A stretch of 64,000 nt of DNA from Coprousia sp963931435. GTDB taxonomy: Bacteria; Actinomycetota; Coriobacteriia; Coriobacteriales; Coriobacteriaceae. Below are positions 43,301 through 51,779 of the stretch, piece by piece (positions within the stretch are counted from its first letter, which is position 1; every line of letters starts with the position of its first letter). The notes below the pieces were generated by a model that made no database searches, was not told where the DNA came from, and was given only the letters and a program-made list of their open reading frames with translations. Where the stretch lies: contig OZ007012.1 in assembly GCA_963931435.1 (NCBI GenBank), positions 434,001-498,000 on the forward strand, written 5' to 3'. Made by a program: the position numbers and the translations under genes.

Positions 43301-43398
43301 TGGAGCAGCAGGCGAAGGGCGTTCCCGAGCCCGAGACACGCGAGCTCTACGAGCGGATCATCAACCAGCCGCGCGGCTACGGCGCCGTGCGGGCATGA
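40312..43398 (+). CDS. Large transcriptional activator: AAA-like NTPase with winged-helix and BTAD domains
   Basis: About 1028 residues from GTG 40312 (GGGAGG four bases upstream; ATG 40282 would add ten residues). The N-terminal ATPase has Walker A VAPAGFGKTALL (Lys85), then a long helical-repeat region as in MalT-like STAND regulators. From about residue 775 comes FGFKLLGGFSIERNGH, a winged-helix OmpR-type DNA-binding domain (ILMDELWPGCDYKHARDSLY), then the bacterial transcriptional activation domain (ALSVLRKAMG to the end). Such SARP-MalT chimeras activate metabolic or surface-protein genes in Coriobacteriia and other actinobacteria. The target is unknown. It is transcribed alone. Confidence 0.8.
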   Translation: MVGGFEIVDEARARAVRTVPEAASVVRVASGEVVGGGRGEGFAAPHRFPMGASFTVRREDLMREVVRSARDAGIVLVVAPAGFGKTALLIQYVEEVRSDPGRGVAVLLDVEGCSASEVRKRMGGIVETLDAAAHPLIALDNLSPWSSGKVEEFASDLRTLRDKGFEVVASCEPTCRSLMKRLGDAAKLNAQALKVRPREYAAWMKTFSIDRTLDVYRLTQGIPVLIAALGAWGPQGAGGMEALDGCVDELYRGVFQAVLREGERLARAASLMLLMGEGSIDDIGRCGPPVAPEVLVRLTHDYPVFGYDAAAQAFACLGTAPGALASVREQIAASYPALVKRAARILLRARRTDEAVALARDHLAPGAQLELIEEFPVRFSFAGHARYVADAIDAGERAGRLPEPGVAVTLARYTALILLGDFKLAGACAARLRARAHQVVEEVDAGDWACARALAGLWGGYEGIVLPQVSFPQAAGASGDDAKAVEDLARALGRFFATDTPRGLRHRRPAPQGRLEVDVPYVLGRCAELVDEAARGEMDAPGERDGELEEAARRMRDRQLAPLCLLIRLVLSMRRLFAGAPVTDERAFSDAGTMAIRLSDQPLQLLCMMLEGWQNLAVNQMVNAQFRGQQVLRLAGPEPTLLRAWSRVLERSAHLMSASRVAVGEEAELVDLARRDVEPAEAWSTALTLSAAHLDGELAAWCSLHKQELAAPELRLPARLAMTSMGTAADALRRLVPASLAGDPRAVGEVEPDPVFQVIEGRVQLETGQFGFKLLGGFSIERNGHIITDAIWRRRKVSILAARLVLAMGSFVSRQILMDELWPGCDYKHARDSLYSALSVLRKAMGQVRGGPQFVISQGEGVAVNNEFVVSDIYQFEMLARTVLLKRAGVTAPQLIDACLKIEQVYQGPLYVPDRGNPAFFLRMRSVLQTKFVDCMLRGVETALDEEDLASASWMTEAALGQAPVREDVVRAAMRVYDLGGRRTDVVELYRKHARYLEQQAKGVPEPETRELYERIINQPRGYGAVRA

Positions 43399-43403
43399 CG
43401 CCG

Positions 43404-43712
43404 TCAGATGAGGGCGATCTTCTTGACGCCCTCGCGATGGGTCTCGCGGTACAGGGAGAACTTGCGCCCGATGACTTGGACCACCTCGGCGTGGCAGCGC
43501 TCGGCGAGCTCGTCGGCGGCCTCGCGCGCCGTGAGCGCGGAGGTGTCCAGGACCGAGCACTTGATGAGTTCGTGCGCCTCGAGGCACTCGTTGGCCTGCT
43601 CGACCGTGCCCTCGTTGACATCGCCCTTGCCGATGATGATGACGGGGTTGAGGTGATGCGCCAAGCTGCGCAGCTGTCTGATCTGGCGTCCGTTCAAAGC
43701 CATGTGCGGCAT
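43404..43712 (-). CDS. yhbY: YhbY/CRS1-family RNA-binding protein
   Basis: 102 residues (ATG 43712; ATG 43703 is also possible). The CRM domain reads LNGRQIRQLRSLAHHLNPVI, then IIGKGDVNEGTVEQ, with the C-terminal GRKFSLYRE. YhbY proteins bind pre-50S ribosomal particles and have roles in ribosome assembly. It converges with the large regulator, with five bases between the stops. Confidence 0.93.
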   Translation of the reverse strand: MPHMALNGRQIRQLRSLAHHLNPVIIIGKGDVNEGTVEQANECLEAHELIKCSVLDTSALTAREAADELAERCHAEVVQVIGRKFSLYRETHREGVKKIALI

Positions 43713-43888
43713 CGCTCGCTTTCAGGTAGGGGTGGATGCGTCCTTGCGCGGACTACCTTACCGCATGCCGGCCGTCGGGCGGCCTTGCGAGAACGGGCGG
43801 ACAGAAAGAATGCGCAGTTGGTGTTATACAATGGTCTCATCTGACGACGCCCGCATGCCGCCGGGCGAATCGAGGGGACGGGGACGCC

Positions 43889-45289
43889 ATGGACGATCGA
43901 CCGCGCGACGCGTATCAGCAGGATCCTTGGGACGGCGCGACGGTCGCGCCGGACGGAGGGGATTGGGGCGCCCCGGCCTTCGAGCCGGCGCCGCATGACT
44001 CCACCGTCATCCTCTCGGACCTGGATGCACCCGGCACCTCCGCGTCGCAGGCTGCGCCGTGGCAGGGCGTGCCCGGGGCGCAGGGGGACATGCAGCCTCA
44101 GCAGGCGGCCGCCGTCGGGCAGGAGGCCTTCGCCGCGCCGGTCGCCCCGGTTCCGGCCGGAGCTCCCACGGGACAGAGCGCGCCCGCGGGGCAGCCCTCC
44201 TGCGCCGCCGTGCCTCAGGAGGATGGGCAGGCGGCGCCGTATGAGGCCTTCCAGACGCATCCCGTGGCGCCTCCGGCATCGGCGCCGGGCTACCCAGTCG
44301 GACCCTCCGCAGTGCCTTCCGAGGGATGGGCGCAGCCCACGCAGGCGGCCTCCTCTCCCGCGGGGGCTACGCAGCCCACGCAGGCGGCCGGCTCCCCCGC
44401 AGGGTTCGCGCAGCCGTACGGCGCCTCCCCGGTGCCCGCGCAGCCTCCCTATGGCGGCGCGCGCGGCTCCGCCTACACCCCGGCGCAGCCCGGTTACGCG
44501 TCCGCGTCCGGCCAGGTCCCGCCGCAGCAGCCGTGGGACGGGCAGCCCTATGCGGGCGGCTACCCCGCGCAGATGCCGCCGCGCAAGAAGCGCACGGGGC
44601 TGTACGTGGGCATCGGCGTCACCGTGGTGGTGCTCATCGCGCTCGTGGCGGCGGTCGGTGCGTTCGTGCTGCCCGAGCTCCTCGCCTCGGACGATGTGCC
44701 CGCCAGCGAGCGCATCGAGGGGAAGGACCGTGACGACCCGTCTGCGGACGTCGAGGGGACCGTGGGCGCCGGTGACTCGGATACCGCTTCTGAGGAGGCG
44801 GTCCGCGCCGCCGCGACCGATCTTCTCGACCAGCTCGCCGACGCCGATCCGGATGTGCTCGCGCAGATCGGCGCCATCGCGGGCGAGGGGTTCCAGAACC
44901 AGATGGAGTTCCCGATGGAGAGCTGCGGCATCAATCCGATCGACTACGCCTCCACCATGCTCGAGGGCTTCACCTATGAGATCAACGCGGTGCATGCGGA
45001 CGAGGATTCCGCCATCGTGACCGCCACCATCGATTGCCGCGACGTGTTCTCGCTCATCGACAACTTCAACGCGATGCTGGAGACCTACGTGAACTCCGAG
45101 GCCTACCAGACCTCGTCGGTCGAGGAGGACCTGGAGCGCGTGGGCTACATCTTCATGGACGCGGCGCGCTCGGCGGAGATGTGGGGCGGCTACCCGTTGT
45201 CGCTCCAGTTCTCCAAGAGCGGGGGCGCCTGGACCGTCGACGAGGCGGCCTGGGTGGAGGAGCTCGACTACCTCTTCGACGTCGAGTAG
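43889..45289 (+). CDS. Membrane-anchored protein with Pro/Gln-rich cytoplasmic head and extracellular C-terminal domain
   Basis: 466 residues from ATG 43889 (GAGGGGACGGGG upstream). Residues 1-235 are disordered, Ala/Pro/Gln-rich and contain a tandem repeat (AQPTQAASSPAG, then TQPTQAAGSPAG). A KKR stop-transfer motif leads to one membrane span at about 238-262 (GVTVVVLIALVAAVGAF). The outer domain is acidic and helix/strand mixed, resembling DUF4854/DUF5105-like extracellular modules, with no catalytic motif. It is similar in plan to the protein at 49325. The function is unknown, perhaps envelope sensing. Confidence 0.65.
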   Translation: MDDRPRDAYQQDPWDGATVAPDGGDWGAPAFEPAPHDSTVILSDLDAPGTSASQAAPWQGVPGAQGDMQPQQAAAVGQEAFAAPVAPVPAGAPTGQSAPAGQPSCAAVPQEDGQAAPYEAFQTHPVAPPASAPGYPVGPSAVPSEGWAQPTQAASSPAGATQPTQAAGSPAGFAQPYGASPVPAQPPYGGARGSAYTPAQPGYASASGQVPPQQPWDGQPYAGGYPAQMPPRKKRTGLYVGIGVTVVVLIALVAAVGAFVLPELLASDDVPASERIEGKDRDDPSADVEGTVGAGDSDTASEEAVRAAATDLLDQLADADPDVLAQIGAIAGEGFQNQMEFPMESCGINPIDYASTMLEGFTYEINAVHADEDSAIVTATIDCRDVFSLIDNFNAMLETYVNSEAYQTSSVEEDLERVGYIFMDAARSAEMWGGYPLSLQFSKSGGAWTVDEAAWVEELDYLFDVE

Positions 45290-45454
45290 GCGCCGCGCCT
45301 CCCACATGTTGTGCCCGCCCGGGTTCGCGCGGCCCGGACGGGCTCCGTTCCCCGGGTGATTCCTGCCGTTCGCGCCGCGCTGCGCGAGGATGCGACAGGA
45401 TATGGCTCGCCCATGCAGACGATACCGTATCTGGTGGATGTGGAAGCAGAATAG

Positions 45455-45496
45455 AACTACATATAGTTTTCTCCCGAAGCTGAAGCTTGCTAGAAT
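45455..45496 (+). promoter_or_regulatory. Candidate NrdR box and promoter of nrdJ
   Basis: AACTACATATAGTT (45455-45468) is a near-perfect dyad similar to the NrdR consensus ACACTATATATTGTGT. It ends next to the -35 position of a TAGAAT -10 (45491-45496). Only one box is seen, while NrdR usually uses two. No cobalamin riboswitch was recognised in the 299-bp gap. Confidence 0.45.
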
Positions 45497-45588
45497 CAAA
45501 ATCGGCTGTCTGCCGGCGCGTCGCGCGACCCTTTTGTCCGGACGAGCCGGCATACTCGCCTTGAAGTCGACAGAAAGCGAGGCCGTCC

Positions 45589-48500
45589 ATGGCAACCAAT
45601 ATCGATGAGCTGATTCAACGCAGGTTCACCCGCGCGCTCGACGAGCCGGAGAACGCCGAGAAGACGGTGTACGACCTGTTCGAGTGGTCGCTGCGCGACG
45701 TGCGCCTCACCGACTACAAGACGGGTGCCGTGCTGTGCGAGATGCACGGCCTCGAGTTCCCGGCGGCGTATTCGCAAAACGCCGTGGACATCATCGCCTC
45801 CAAGTACTTCCGCCGCGCCGGCGTGCCCGAGACGGGGCACGAGGTCTCGATGCGGCAGGTGGCGCACCGCATGGTCGACTTCTGGGTCGCCGCCCTCATA
45901 GACGAGGGCCTGATCGAGGAGGGCGAGCAGGCGCAGATCCTCTACGACGAGCTGGTGTACATGATCTTGGACCAGCGGTTCGCGCCCAACTCGCCGCAGT
46001 GGTTCAACACCGGCCTCAAGCGGACCTACGGCATCGCCGGCGAGCCGCAGGGCATGTACTACGTCGACCCTTCAACGGGCGAGGTGGTGGAGTCCCCCGA
46101 CCAGTACACCCGCACCCAGGCGAGCGCCTGCTTCATCGTGAGCGTCGAGGACAAGCTCCTGGGCGAGCATTCCATCTCGGACGAGTTCGTCACCGAGACC
46201 AAGCTCTTCAAGGGCGGATCGGGCACCGGCTCCAACTTCTCGGCCCTGCGCGCCGAGGGTGAGCGGCTTTCGGGCGGCGGCGTCTCGAGCGGCGTCATGA
46301 GCTTCTTGAGGGGGCTCGACCGCAACGCAGACGCCATCAAGAGCGGGGGCACCACGCGCCGCGCCGCCAAGATGGTGTGCCTCGACATCGACCACCCCGA
46401 TATCGAGAAGTTCATCACCTGGAAGGCGCGCGAGGAGGACAAGGCGCTCGCCCTCATGAAGATGGGCTACGACGGCGACATCAACGGCGAGGCCTACGCC
46501 ACCGTCTCGGGCCAGAACTCCAACAACAGCCTGCGCATCGACAACGAGTTCATGACCAAGGTGGCCCGCCTGCCCGAGGAGCCGGACGCCACCTACCGGC
46601 TCAAGGGCCGCGTCGACAGCTCGCTCGACCGCGAGGTGTCGGTCCAGCACATCTGGGACACCTTCAACGAGAGCGCCTGGCGCTGCGCCGATCCCGCCCC
46701 GCAGTTCTCCGACACGTTCAACGAATGGCACACCTGCCCGGGTGGCGAGGACGGCGTGGTGGGAGCATCGTACAACCGCCTCAACTCGACGAATCCGTGC
46801 GGCGAGTACGCCTTCCTGGATGACTCGAGCTGCAACCTGGCGTCCATCAACGTGTACCGCTTCTACGACCCTGCGACCGATGCGTTCGATGTCGAGGGGT
46901 ACCTGCACGCCATCGATCTCATCCAGCTCGCGCTGGAGGCCTCCATCGCCTGGGGGCAGTTCCCCACGCGCGACATCGCGCGCAAGACCTATCGCTTCCG
47001 CGCGACGGGGCTGGGGATCTCCAACCTGGCGAGCCTGCTCATGGCCAAGGGCATGCCCTACGATTCGCCCGAGGCCCGCGCGCTCGCCTCGGCGCTCGTG
47101 GGGACGCTCACCGGGCGGAGCTACGCGGCTTCCGCCATCATGGCGCGCAAGGTGGGCCCGTTCGATTGCTACGCCATCAACAAGCGCCACATGGCGCGGG
47201 TCATCCGCAACCACGCGCGCGTGGCGGGCGCTCGCAACGACGCGTTCGAGGAGCTGACCATCGAGCCGCCGATCGTCGACTTCGACCTGCTCAACCAGGC
47301 GGGCGAGGGCGAGCTCGCCCAGGCGCTGATCGAGAGCTGGACGTTCGCCGAGGAGCTCGGCGAGCGCTACGGCTACCGCAACGCCCAGGTGAGCGTCATG
47401 GCACCCACGGGAACCATCTCGTTCGCGATGGACTGCGGTGCCACCTCCATCGAGCCGTTCTTCAGTCACATGATCTACAAGAAGCTCTCCGGCGGCGGCT
47501 TCATGACCATCGCCAACCCCGTCATCGGCGACGCCCTGCGCCATCTGGGCTACACCGAGGACGAGGTCGCGGACATCCTCGCCTACGTGCAGGCGACCGA
47601 CGACGCGGGCATGATCGTCGATGGCAAGATCGAGGGCGCCCCGCATCTCAAGCCCGAGCACCTTGCCGTGTTCGACACGGCCAACACCTGCGGCACCGGC
47701 ACGCGCTACATCGATCCCAAGGGGCACGTGCTCATGGTCGCCGCGCTGACGCCGCTCGTCTCGGGCGCCATCTCCAAGACGGTCAACCTGCCGTCCACGG
47801 CCACGGTGGAGGACTTCAAGGATGTCATCATGCTTGCCTGGCAGACGGGCTGCAAGGGCATCACGCTCTACCGCGACGGCTCCAAGAACGCCCAACCGCT
47901 CAACACGCGCCTCGATGACGGCACGGGCGAGCGCGACCTGGGCGATCTCTCCTACGCGGAGCTTCTGGCCTTTGCCCGCGACGCGCGGGGCAAGCTTGCG
48001 GGCACGGTCCCGCGCGCCGCGCAGCGCCGCCGCATCACGGGCATCCGCAACGGGCACACGCATCTGGCGCAGATCGACGGCGTCAAGATCTACACGACGG
48101 TGAACCGCAACGAGGCTGGCGAGATCGCCGAGCTCTTCGTCACGACCGACCGCGAGGGCACCACGATCATGGGCCTTTTGAACTCGCTCTCCAAGACCAT
48201 CTCGGTGATGCTCCAGTACGGCATCCCTGCCGAGCGCATCTCCAAGATGCTGCGCGGGCAGATGTATGAGCCCTACGGGTTCGTGCAGAGCCATCCCAAC
48301 ATCAAGTACGTGAACTCCATCTCGGATCTCATCTCCAAGGTGATCGACATCGAGCTGGGCGACTATTCGCGCGTGCAGGTCAAGCCGGCCGGCTGGAGCC
48401 AGATCGCGGGGGCGGTTCCCGTCGATCCGGCCGAGGCGGTCGCCGCCGTCGAGGCGCGCGTCGCTGCGGCGGGCGCCGATGACGAGGACGAGGGGCCTCT

Positions 48501-48747
48501 CGCCGCCGAGGACATGGACCGGCTGGTCGCCGCCAAGGCGGACGAGCTGCGCGAGGAGACGGGCAACGTGGACACCGGCGACTTCTACACGGCCGCCTTC
48601 GTCAACGAGGCGGCCCGCAACGCGGCGCTCCACGGCGAGCGCCTCTACGATGGCAGCACCTGCCCCAACTGCGGCAGCTCGCGTATGGTCCAGAACGGCA
48701 CCTGCAAGGTGTGCATGGACTGCGGCACCACCACGGGCTGCTCGTGA
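45589..48747 (+). CDS. nrdJ: Adenosylcobalamin-dependent ribonucleotide reductase (class II)
   Basis: 1052 residues, start ATG 45589. Class II hallmarks are QASACFIVSVEDKL, KGGSGTGSNFSALR, NPCGEYAF with SSCNLASINVY near the active site, MAPTGTISFAMDC, and GCKGITLYRDGS. The redox tail has zinc-ribbon-like Cys pairs CPNCGSSRM and CKVCMDC. It makes deoxynucleotides from ribonucleotides without oxygen, using coenzyme B12, which fits an anaerobe and shares B12 with metH. Expression is probably controlled by NrdR through the upstream palindrome. It has no operon partner. Confidence 0.95.
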   Translation: MATNIDELIQRRFTRALDEPENAEKTVYDLFEWSLRDVRLTDYKTGAVLCEMHGLEFPAAYSQNAVDIIASKYFRRAGVPETGHEVSMRQVAHRMVDFWVAALIDEGLIEEGEQAQILYDELVYMILDQRFAPNSPQWFNTGLKRTYGIAGEPQGMYYVDPSTGEVVESPDQYTRTQASACFIVSVEDKLLGEHSISDEFVTETKLFKGGSGTGSNFSALRAEGERLSGGGVSSGVMSFLRGLDRNADAIKSGGTTRRAAKMVCLDIDHPDIEKFITWKAREEDKALALMKMGYDGDINGEAYATVSGQNSNNSLRIDNEFMTKVARLPEEPDATYRLKGRVDSSLDREVSVQHIWDTFNESAWRCADPAPQFSDTFNEWHTCPGGEDGVVGASYNRLNSTNPCGEYAFLDDSSCNLASINVYRFYDPATDAFDVEGYLHAIDLIQLALEASIAWGQFPTRDIARKTYRFRATGLGISNLASLLMAKGMPYDSPEARALASALVGTLTGRSYAASAIMARKVGPFDCYAINKRHMARVIRNHARVAGARNDAFEELTIEPPIVDFDLLNQAGEGELAQALIESWTFAEELGERYGYRNAQVSVMAPTGTISFAMDCGATSIEPFFSHMIYKKLSGGGFMTIANPVIGDALRHLGYTEDEVADILAYVQATDDAGMIVDGKIEGAPHLKPEHLAVFDTANTCGTGTRYIDPKGHVLMVAALTPLVSGAISKTVNLPSTATVEDFKDVIMLAWQTGCKGITLYRDGSKNAQPLNTRLDDGTGERDLGDLSYAELLAFARDARGKLAGTVPRAAQRRRITGIRNGHTHLAQIDGVKIYTTVNRNEAGEIAELFVTTDREGTTIMGLLNSLSKTISVMLQYGIPAERISKMLRGQMYEPYGFVQSHPNIKYVNSISDLISKVIDIELGDYSRVQVKPAGWSQIAGAVPVDPAEAVAAVEARVAAAGADDEDEGPLAAEDMDRLVAAKADELREETGNVDTGDFYTAAFVNEAARNAALHGERLYDGSTCPNCGSSRMVQNGTCKVCMDCGTTTGCS

Positions 48748-48772
48748 CGGCCGCTGGCGCGGACGCGATGTT

Positions 48773-48813
48773 CCAGGGTGCCTTCGGGAAGTTCGTTTCT
48801 GAAGGCGCCCTGG
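48773..48813. repeat. Hairpin after nrdJ
   Basis: CCAGGGTGCCTTC (48773-48785) and GAAGGCGCCCTGG (48801-48813) pair over 13 positions with one G-U, around a 15-base loop. There is no T-run, so it is not a classical intrinsic terminator. It lies 26 bases after the nrdJ stop. Confidence 0.6.
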
Positions 48814-48830
48814 TACAGGAAAGGTGAACG

Positions 48831-49292
48831 ATTCATGCCATATCAACCCCTTTTGCCCTGACCGATGAAATCGTCGGCCTCATTGCCGATATCGCGCAAA
48901 AGGTTGGACGCATCGAAGGGCATGGTCATCTGAGCGCCAGTCCTAGGCTCCGAAAGGAGAACCGCATCAGGACAATCCAGTCTTCGCTGGCGATTGAAAA
49001 CAATACGCTTTCGGTCGAGCAGGTGACGGCGATAGTCGAGGGCAAGCACGTCATCGCACCTCCTAGAGACCTTCTAGATGTCGGTATAAATGACGGTATG
49101 AACAACTCCTCGACCACGGAGCTGCAGCTGCTGGAGATGGTCCGCCGTAATCCGACGATGACCATCGCCCAGATGGCGGCAAACCTTGGCGTTGGAACAC
49201 GTCAAGCCGAGCGCCTGGTCGCATCGCTCAAGGAGGATGGGCGCCTCATCCGCATGGGCGCGCGTCGCAATGGACGCTGGGAGGTGCGTTGA
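48831..49292 (+). pseudogene. Fic-family protein remnant lacking the catalytic core
   Basis: A 154-codon open frame follows a TGA without an ATG/GTG/TTG start for its first 64 codons. It encodes the Fic N-terminal region (ALTDEIVGLIADIAQKVGRI, then LRKENRIRTIQ, then SSLAIENNTLSVEQVTAIVE). It then passes straight to the C-terminal winged helix (PTMTIAQMAANLGVGTRQAE, LKEDGRLIRMGARRNGRWEV). The Fic core with HPFxDGNGR is absent, probably by an in-frame deletion. The (S/T)xxxE(G/N) inhibitory motif is kept as SLAIEN. GTG 49023 could give an 89-residue product holding the winged helix. Confidence 0.65.
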
Positions 49293-49324
49293 GGGACGCG
49301 CCGCGTGATCGAATCTCGGTGTGA

Positions 49325-50203
49325 TCAGACCTCGAGCAGGTCGATCCCGGTCGCGGTGCCGTCGCTGAAGGTGAGCTGCAGGCGGCCTCCGTCGAGCGCG
49401 ATCGCCTCGACCGCTCCCGCGCCCGAGGCGTAGTCGGCCGGAAGCGACCCGTCGCCCGGGACGAAGACCTGCACCAGGTAGCCGTCATCGGTGTTTGCCA
49501 CCGTGTAGAAGCGCCCGCCGTAGAGCGCGAGGCCCACGGGATCGCCGACGATGGTGAAGCTGGCGAGCGGGGTCGCGGAGCCGTCCGCCTGGTAGCAGAG
49601 GGCGGGCTGCCCATCCTCATCGGTGCCGATGCTGTAGACGGAGCCCAGAAACGCGATGGTGCCCTGCGCGTCGACGGCTGCGGCATCGACCTCCTCGGTC
49701 TGCGGCTCGGTCGCGGCTGCGGTGCGGTCGTCGTAGAGCGCCACGCCCACCAGGGCGCGCCCCACGAGCACGAGGACCAGGATGGCGAGCCCGATGCCGA
49801 TGGCGGCGCCGATGAGGGGGACCGCGCGGCTCGTCCGGCGCGGCGCCTGCGGACGGCGTCCCTCACCGAGTGGTCGCACGCCCGCGGCGCCGGGTTGCGC
49901 GGGCGCTCGGTGGGCGATGCGGGCGCCCGATGGCCGCGGATCCGTCTCTCCCGCGGTTCCAGGTGATCCAGCGCGGCGCTCCGTCGACCTTGCCGGGGCG
50001 GCGTGCCGCGCGTGGCGCGGGCTCTGCGGGCGTGCGGTCGCGTCGCGCGGTCCCTGGGCATGCGTAGGTGCTGGATCCTGCGGCGCCGGCGCCGCAGGGG
50101 GCGCGCCCGCAGCCGCCCGGCGCAGCGTCTCCGCCTGGTCGCCGGGCGCACGGGCTGCGCGCTTGGCGGCGTCTGCGGCGTTGATGGGTCGTTGGGTTGA
50201 CAT
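49325..50203 (-). CDS. Single-span membrane protein, unknown function
   Basis: 292 residues from ATG 50203 (GGAGGAGG upstream). The first 125 residues are Ala/Pro/Arg-rich and likely disordered in the cytoplasm. There is one span at about 130-155 (GAAIGIGLAILVLVLVGRALV). The rest is a beta-propeller-like or lipocalin-like outer domain of short Gly-rich strands (GTIAFLGSVYSIG, GLALYGGRFYTVANTDDGY). No enzyme motif is seen. It is followed closely on the same strand by no other gene and lies 75 bp downstream of 50279-50743, so the two may be co-expressed. Confidence 0.6.
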   Translation of the reverse strand: MSTQRPINAADAAKRAARAPGDQAETLRRAAAGAPPAAPAPQDPAPTHAQGPRDATARPQSPRHARHAAPARSTERRAGSPGTAGETDPRPSGARIAHRAPAQPGAAGVRPLGEGRRPQAPRRTSRAVPLIGAAIGIGLAILVLVLVGRALVGVALYDDRTAAATEPQTEEVDAAAVDAQGTIAFLGSVYSIGTDEDGQPALCYQADGSATPLASFTIVGDPVGLALYGGRFYTVANTDDGYLVQVFVPGDGSLPADYASGAGAVEAIALDGGRLQLTFSDGTATGIDLLEV

Positions 50204-50278
50204 GGGTGCCTCCTCCTTGCGGTCGCAGGCGGTGCGCGGGCGGCGGTCCCCTGGTCGAGCGTCCGCCGCCCGCGGGCA

Positions 50279-50743
50279 TCAGCCGAGGTAGGAAAGGTAG
50301 CCCAGGTACCCCTGGGCCGAAGCGGGCACGGCGAGCGCGATGCTCTGCCCGTAGACGTCGACGCTCACGTAGGAGGGGTCGGCGTAGGTGGTCACCTGGC
50401 AGTCCACGCCTCCGTAGCTCGCGGCGAAGCTCCCGGTGGCAACGGCGTCGCCGGGCAGGGTGGTCACGCTCCACGAGGAGATGTCCAGCTGGTTGATCGC
50501 GGAGACGACCTGGTTCTCGCTGAGGCCCGTAGCGTCCGCGATGGCGCCGGCGTTCTCGCGCAGGGCCCCGTCGATGCGCTCCTTCACGCCCGATGCGTCG
50601 AGCGCGGCGTTGGCGGCGCCCGTGGCGAGGCCTTCCATCAGGGGGCTGCCGGCGAGCACGGTGTTGGCGAGCAGGGTGATGATGCCCAGTATCACCACCG
50701 CCGTTCCCAGGATGCCCGCTATCGCGCGCGTGAACGTCCTCAT
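50279..50743 (-). CDS. Small exported or membrane-anchored protein, unknown function
   Basis: 154 residues from ATG 50743 (GAGGAGG six bases upstream). The N-terminal span RAIAGILGTAVVILGIITLL is an uncleaved anchor or signal. A helical segment rich in Ala and Asn follows (LATGAANAALDASGVKERID), then a beta-rich end with several Tyr and Ser residues. The longer open frame upstream lacks coding character. No family is recognised. Confidence 0.55.
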   Translation of the reverse strand: MRTFTRAIAGILGTAVVILGIITLLANTVLAGSPLMEGLATGAANAALDASGVKERIDGALRENAGAIADATGLSENQVVSAINQLDISSWSVTTLPGDAVATGSFAASYGGVDCQVTTYADPSYVSVDVYGQSIALAVPASAQGYLGYLSYLG

Positions 50744-50846
50744 CGGTCGCCTCCTCGGTCGGATCCCACCGCCGCGCCGCCGCGCTGCGGTGCGGCATGC
50801 GTCCTTCGTCCTACCCAGTATGGGACCTCCCGGCGCGCCCGCCTCG

Positions 50847-51779
50847 CTACCGGGCGGCTTCTCCACCGGGTTTCCAGCTGATGTGCGCCCAGCGCACGAT
50901 GCGCTCGTGGTCGAGCATGTAGCGCCCCTGCGGGCGCCCCTTCTGCCCGGGTTTCCCGACGTCGGGGTTCTTGACCATGTGTGCGGCGAGGTAGCGCGCC
51001 AGCTCGTCGACGCGGTCCTCGTTGCCGCCCTCGAGCATGCGGGCGAAATCCGCCACGCCCTCTTCCAGCGAGTCGAAGGTATCGCGGCGCGGCGAGGCGA
51101 TGTAGCGCACCTCGGGCAGGCGCCCCAGGCCCACGAGGATGTTGAAGGCGTAGATGAAATCGCGGCTCTCCGTCACGCTGGCGCCGATGGCGTCCATGAT
51201 GTGGCGGTCCACGCGCGGGCTGGCGCCGGTGACGAGTGTGATCGAGCAGCGCCGCCGCGCGACGCGGTCGAGCTTCATGAGGGCGGCGGCCAGGTCGCGG
51301 GTGGCGATGGAGCGGCTCGCGAACGCCGCGTCCACGCTCTTGGGCGCGATGCCGGCCGCCTCCCAGTCGTCATCCCATGCCAGACGCTCGATGCGCACGA
51401 GCCCCTCGACCCCGTAGTGGGTGACGCCTTGGCGCAGGGTCTCGAGCATGGCGGGCGAGAAGTCGCAGGCCGTGACCGGATGGCCACCGCGTGCCAGCGG
51501 GATGGCGAGCGCGCCCGCCCCGCAGCCCATGTCCAGGACGGATTCGCCGGGCTCGAGCGCGGCCAGGGCGATGAAGTCCCGGGCGTAGGGGCTCGTCTGC
51601 TGCGGACGGAAGTGCTTGGCGCGGCGGTCCCACCATGCGGGGTCCTCGGCGGCGCGCCGGCGCCGCTGCAGCGCCTTCCATTCCTCGTTCCAATCGGTGG
51701 TGATCAGCGTGGGCTGCACGTCGGATGCGGGGTGGCGTCGCGTGCTCGAAGCTTGATCGCATGCAGATGCGCGGGACAT
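50847..51779 (-). CDS. Class I SAM-dependent methyltransferase
   Basis: 310 residues from ATG 51779 (AAGGAG four bases upstream). The Rossmann SAM site is SVLDMGCGAGALAIPLARGG, then VTACDFSPAML as motif II. NEEWKALQRRRRAAEDPAWW, DRRAKHF and SPYARDF before it are typical of a methyltransferase group common in Coriobacteriia and clostridia that also occurs near cobalamin or heme genes. The methyl acceptor is unknown. It is monocistronic, or in a loose unit with the envelope proteins downstream. Confidence 0.8.
   Translation of the reverse strand: MSRASACDQASSTRRHPASDVQPTLITTDWNEEWKALQRRRRAAEDPAWWDRRAKHFRPQQTSPYARDFIALAALEPGESVLDMGCGAGALAIPLARGGHPVTACDFSPAMLETLRQGVTHYGVEGLVRIERLAWDDDWEAAGIAPKSVDAAFASRSIATRDLAAALMKLDRVARRRCSITLVTGASPRVDRHIMDAIGASVTESRDFIYAFNILVGLGRLPEVRYIASPRRDTFDSLEEGVADFARMLEGGNEDRVDELARYLAAHMVKNPDVGKPGQKGRPQGRYMLDHERIVRWAHISWKPGGEAAR

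Noticed and set aside
45290..45588. Possible cobalamin riboswitch upstream of nrdJ (also looked for before metH and metF)
   Set aside because: No B12-box-like conserved core or the expected multi-stem layout could be found by eye; a covariance search would settle it.
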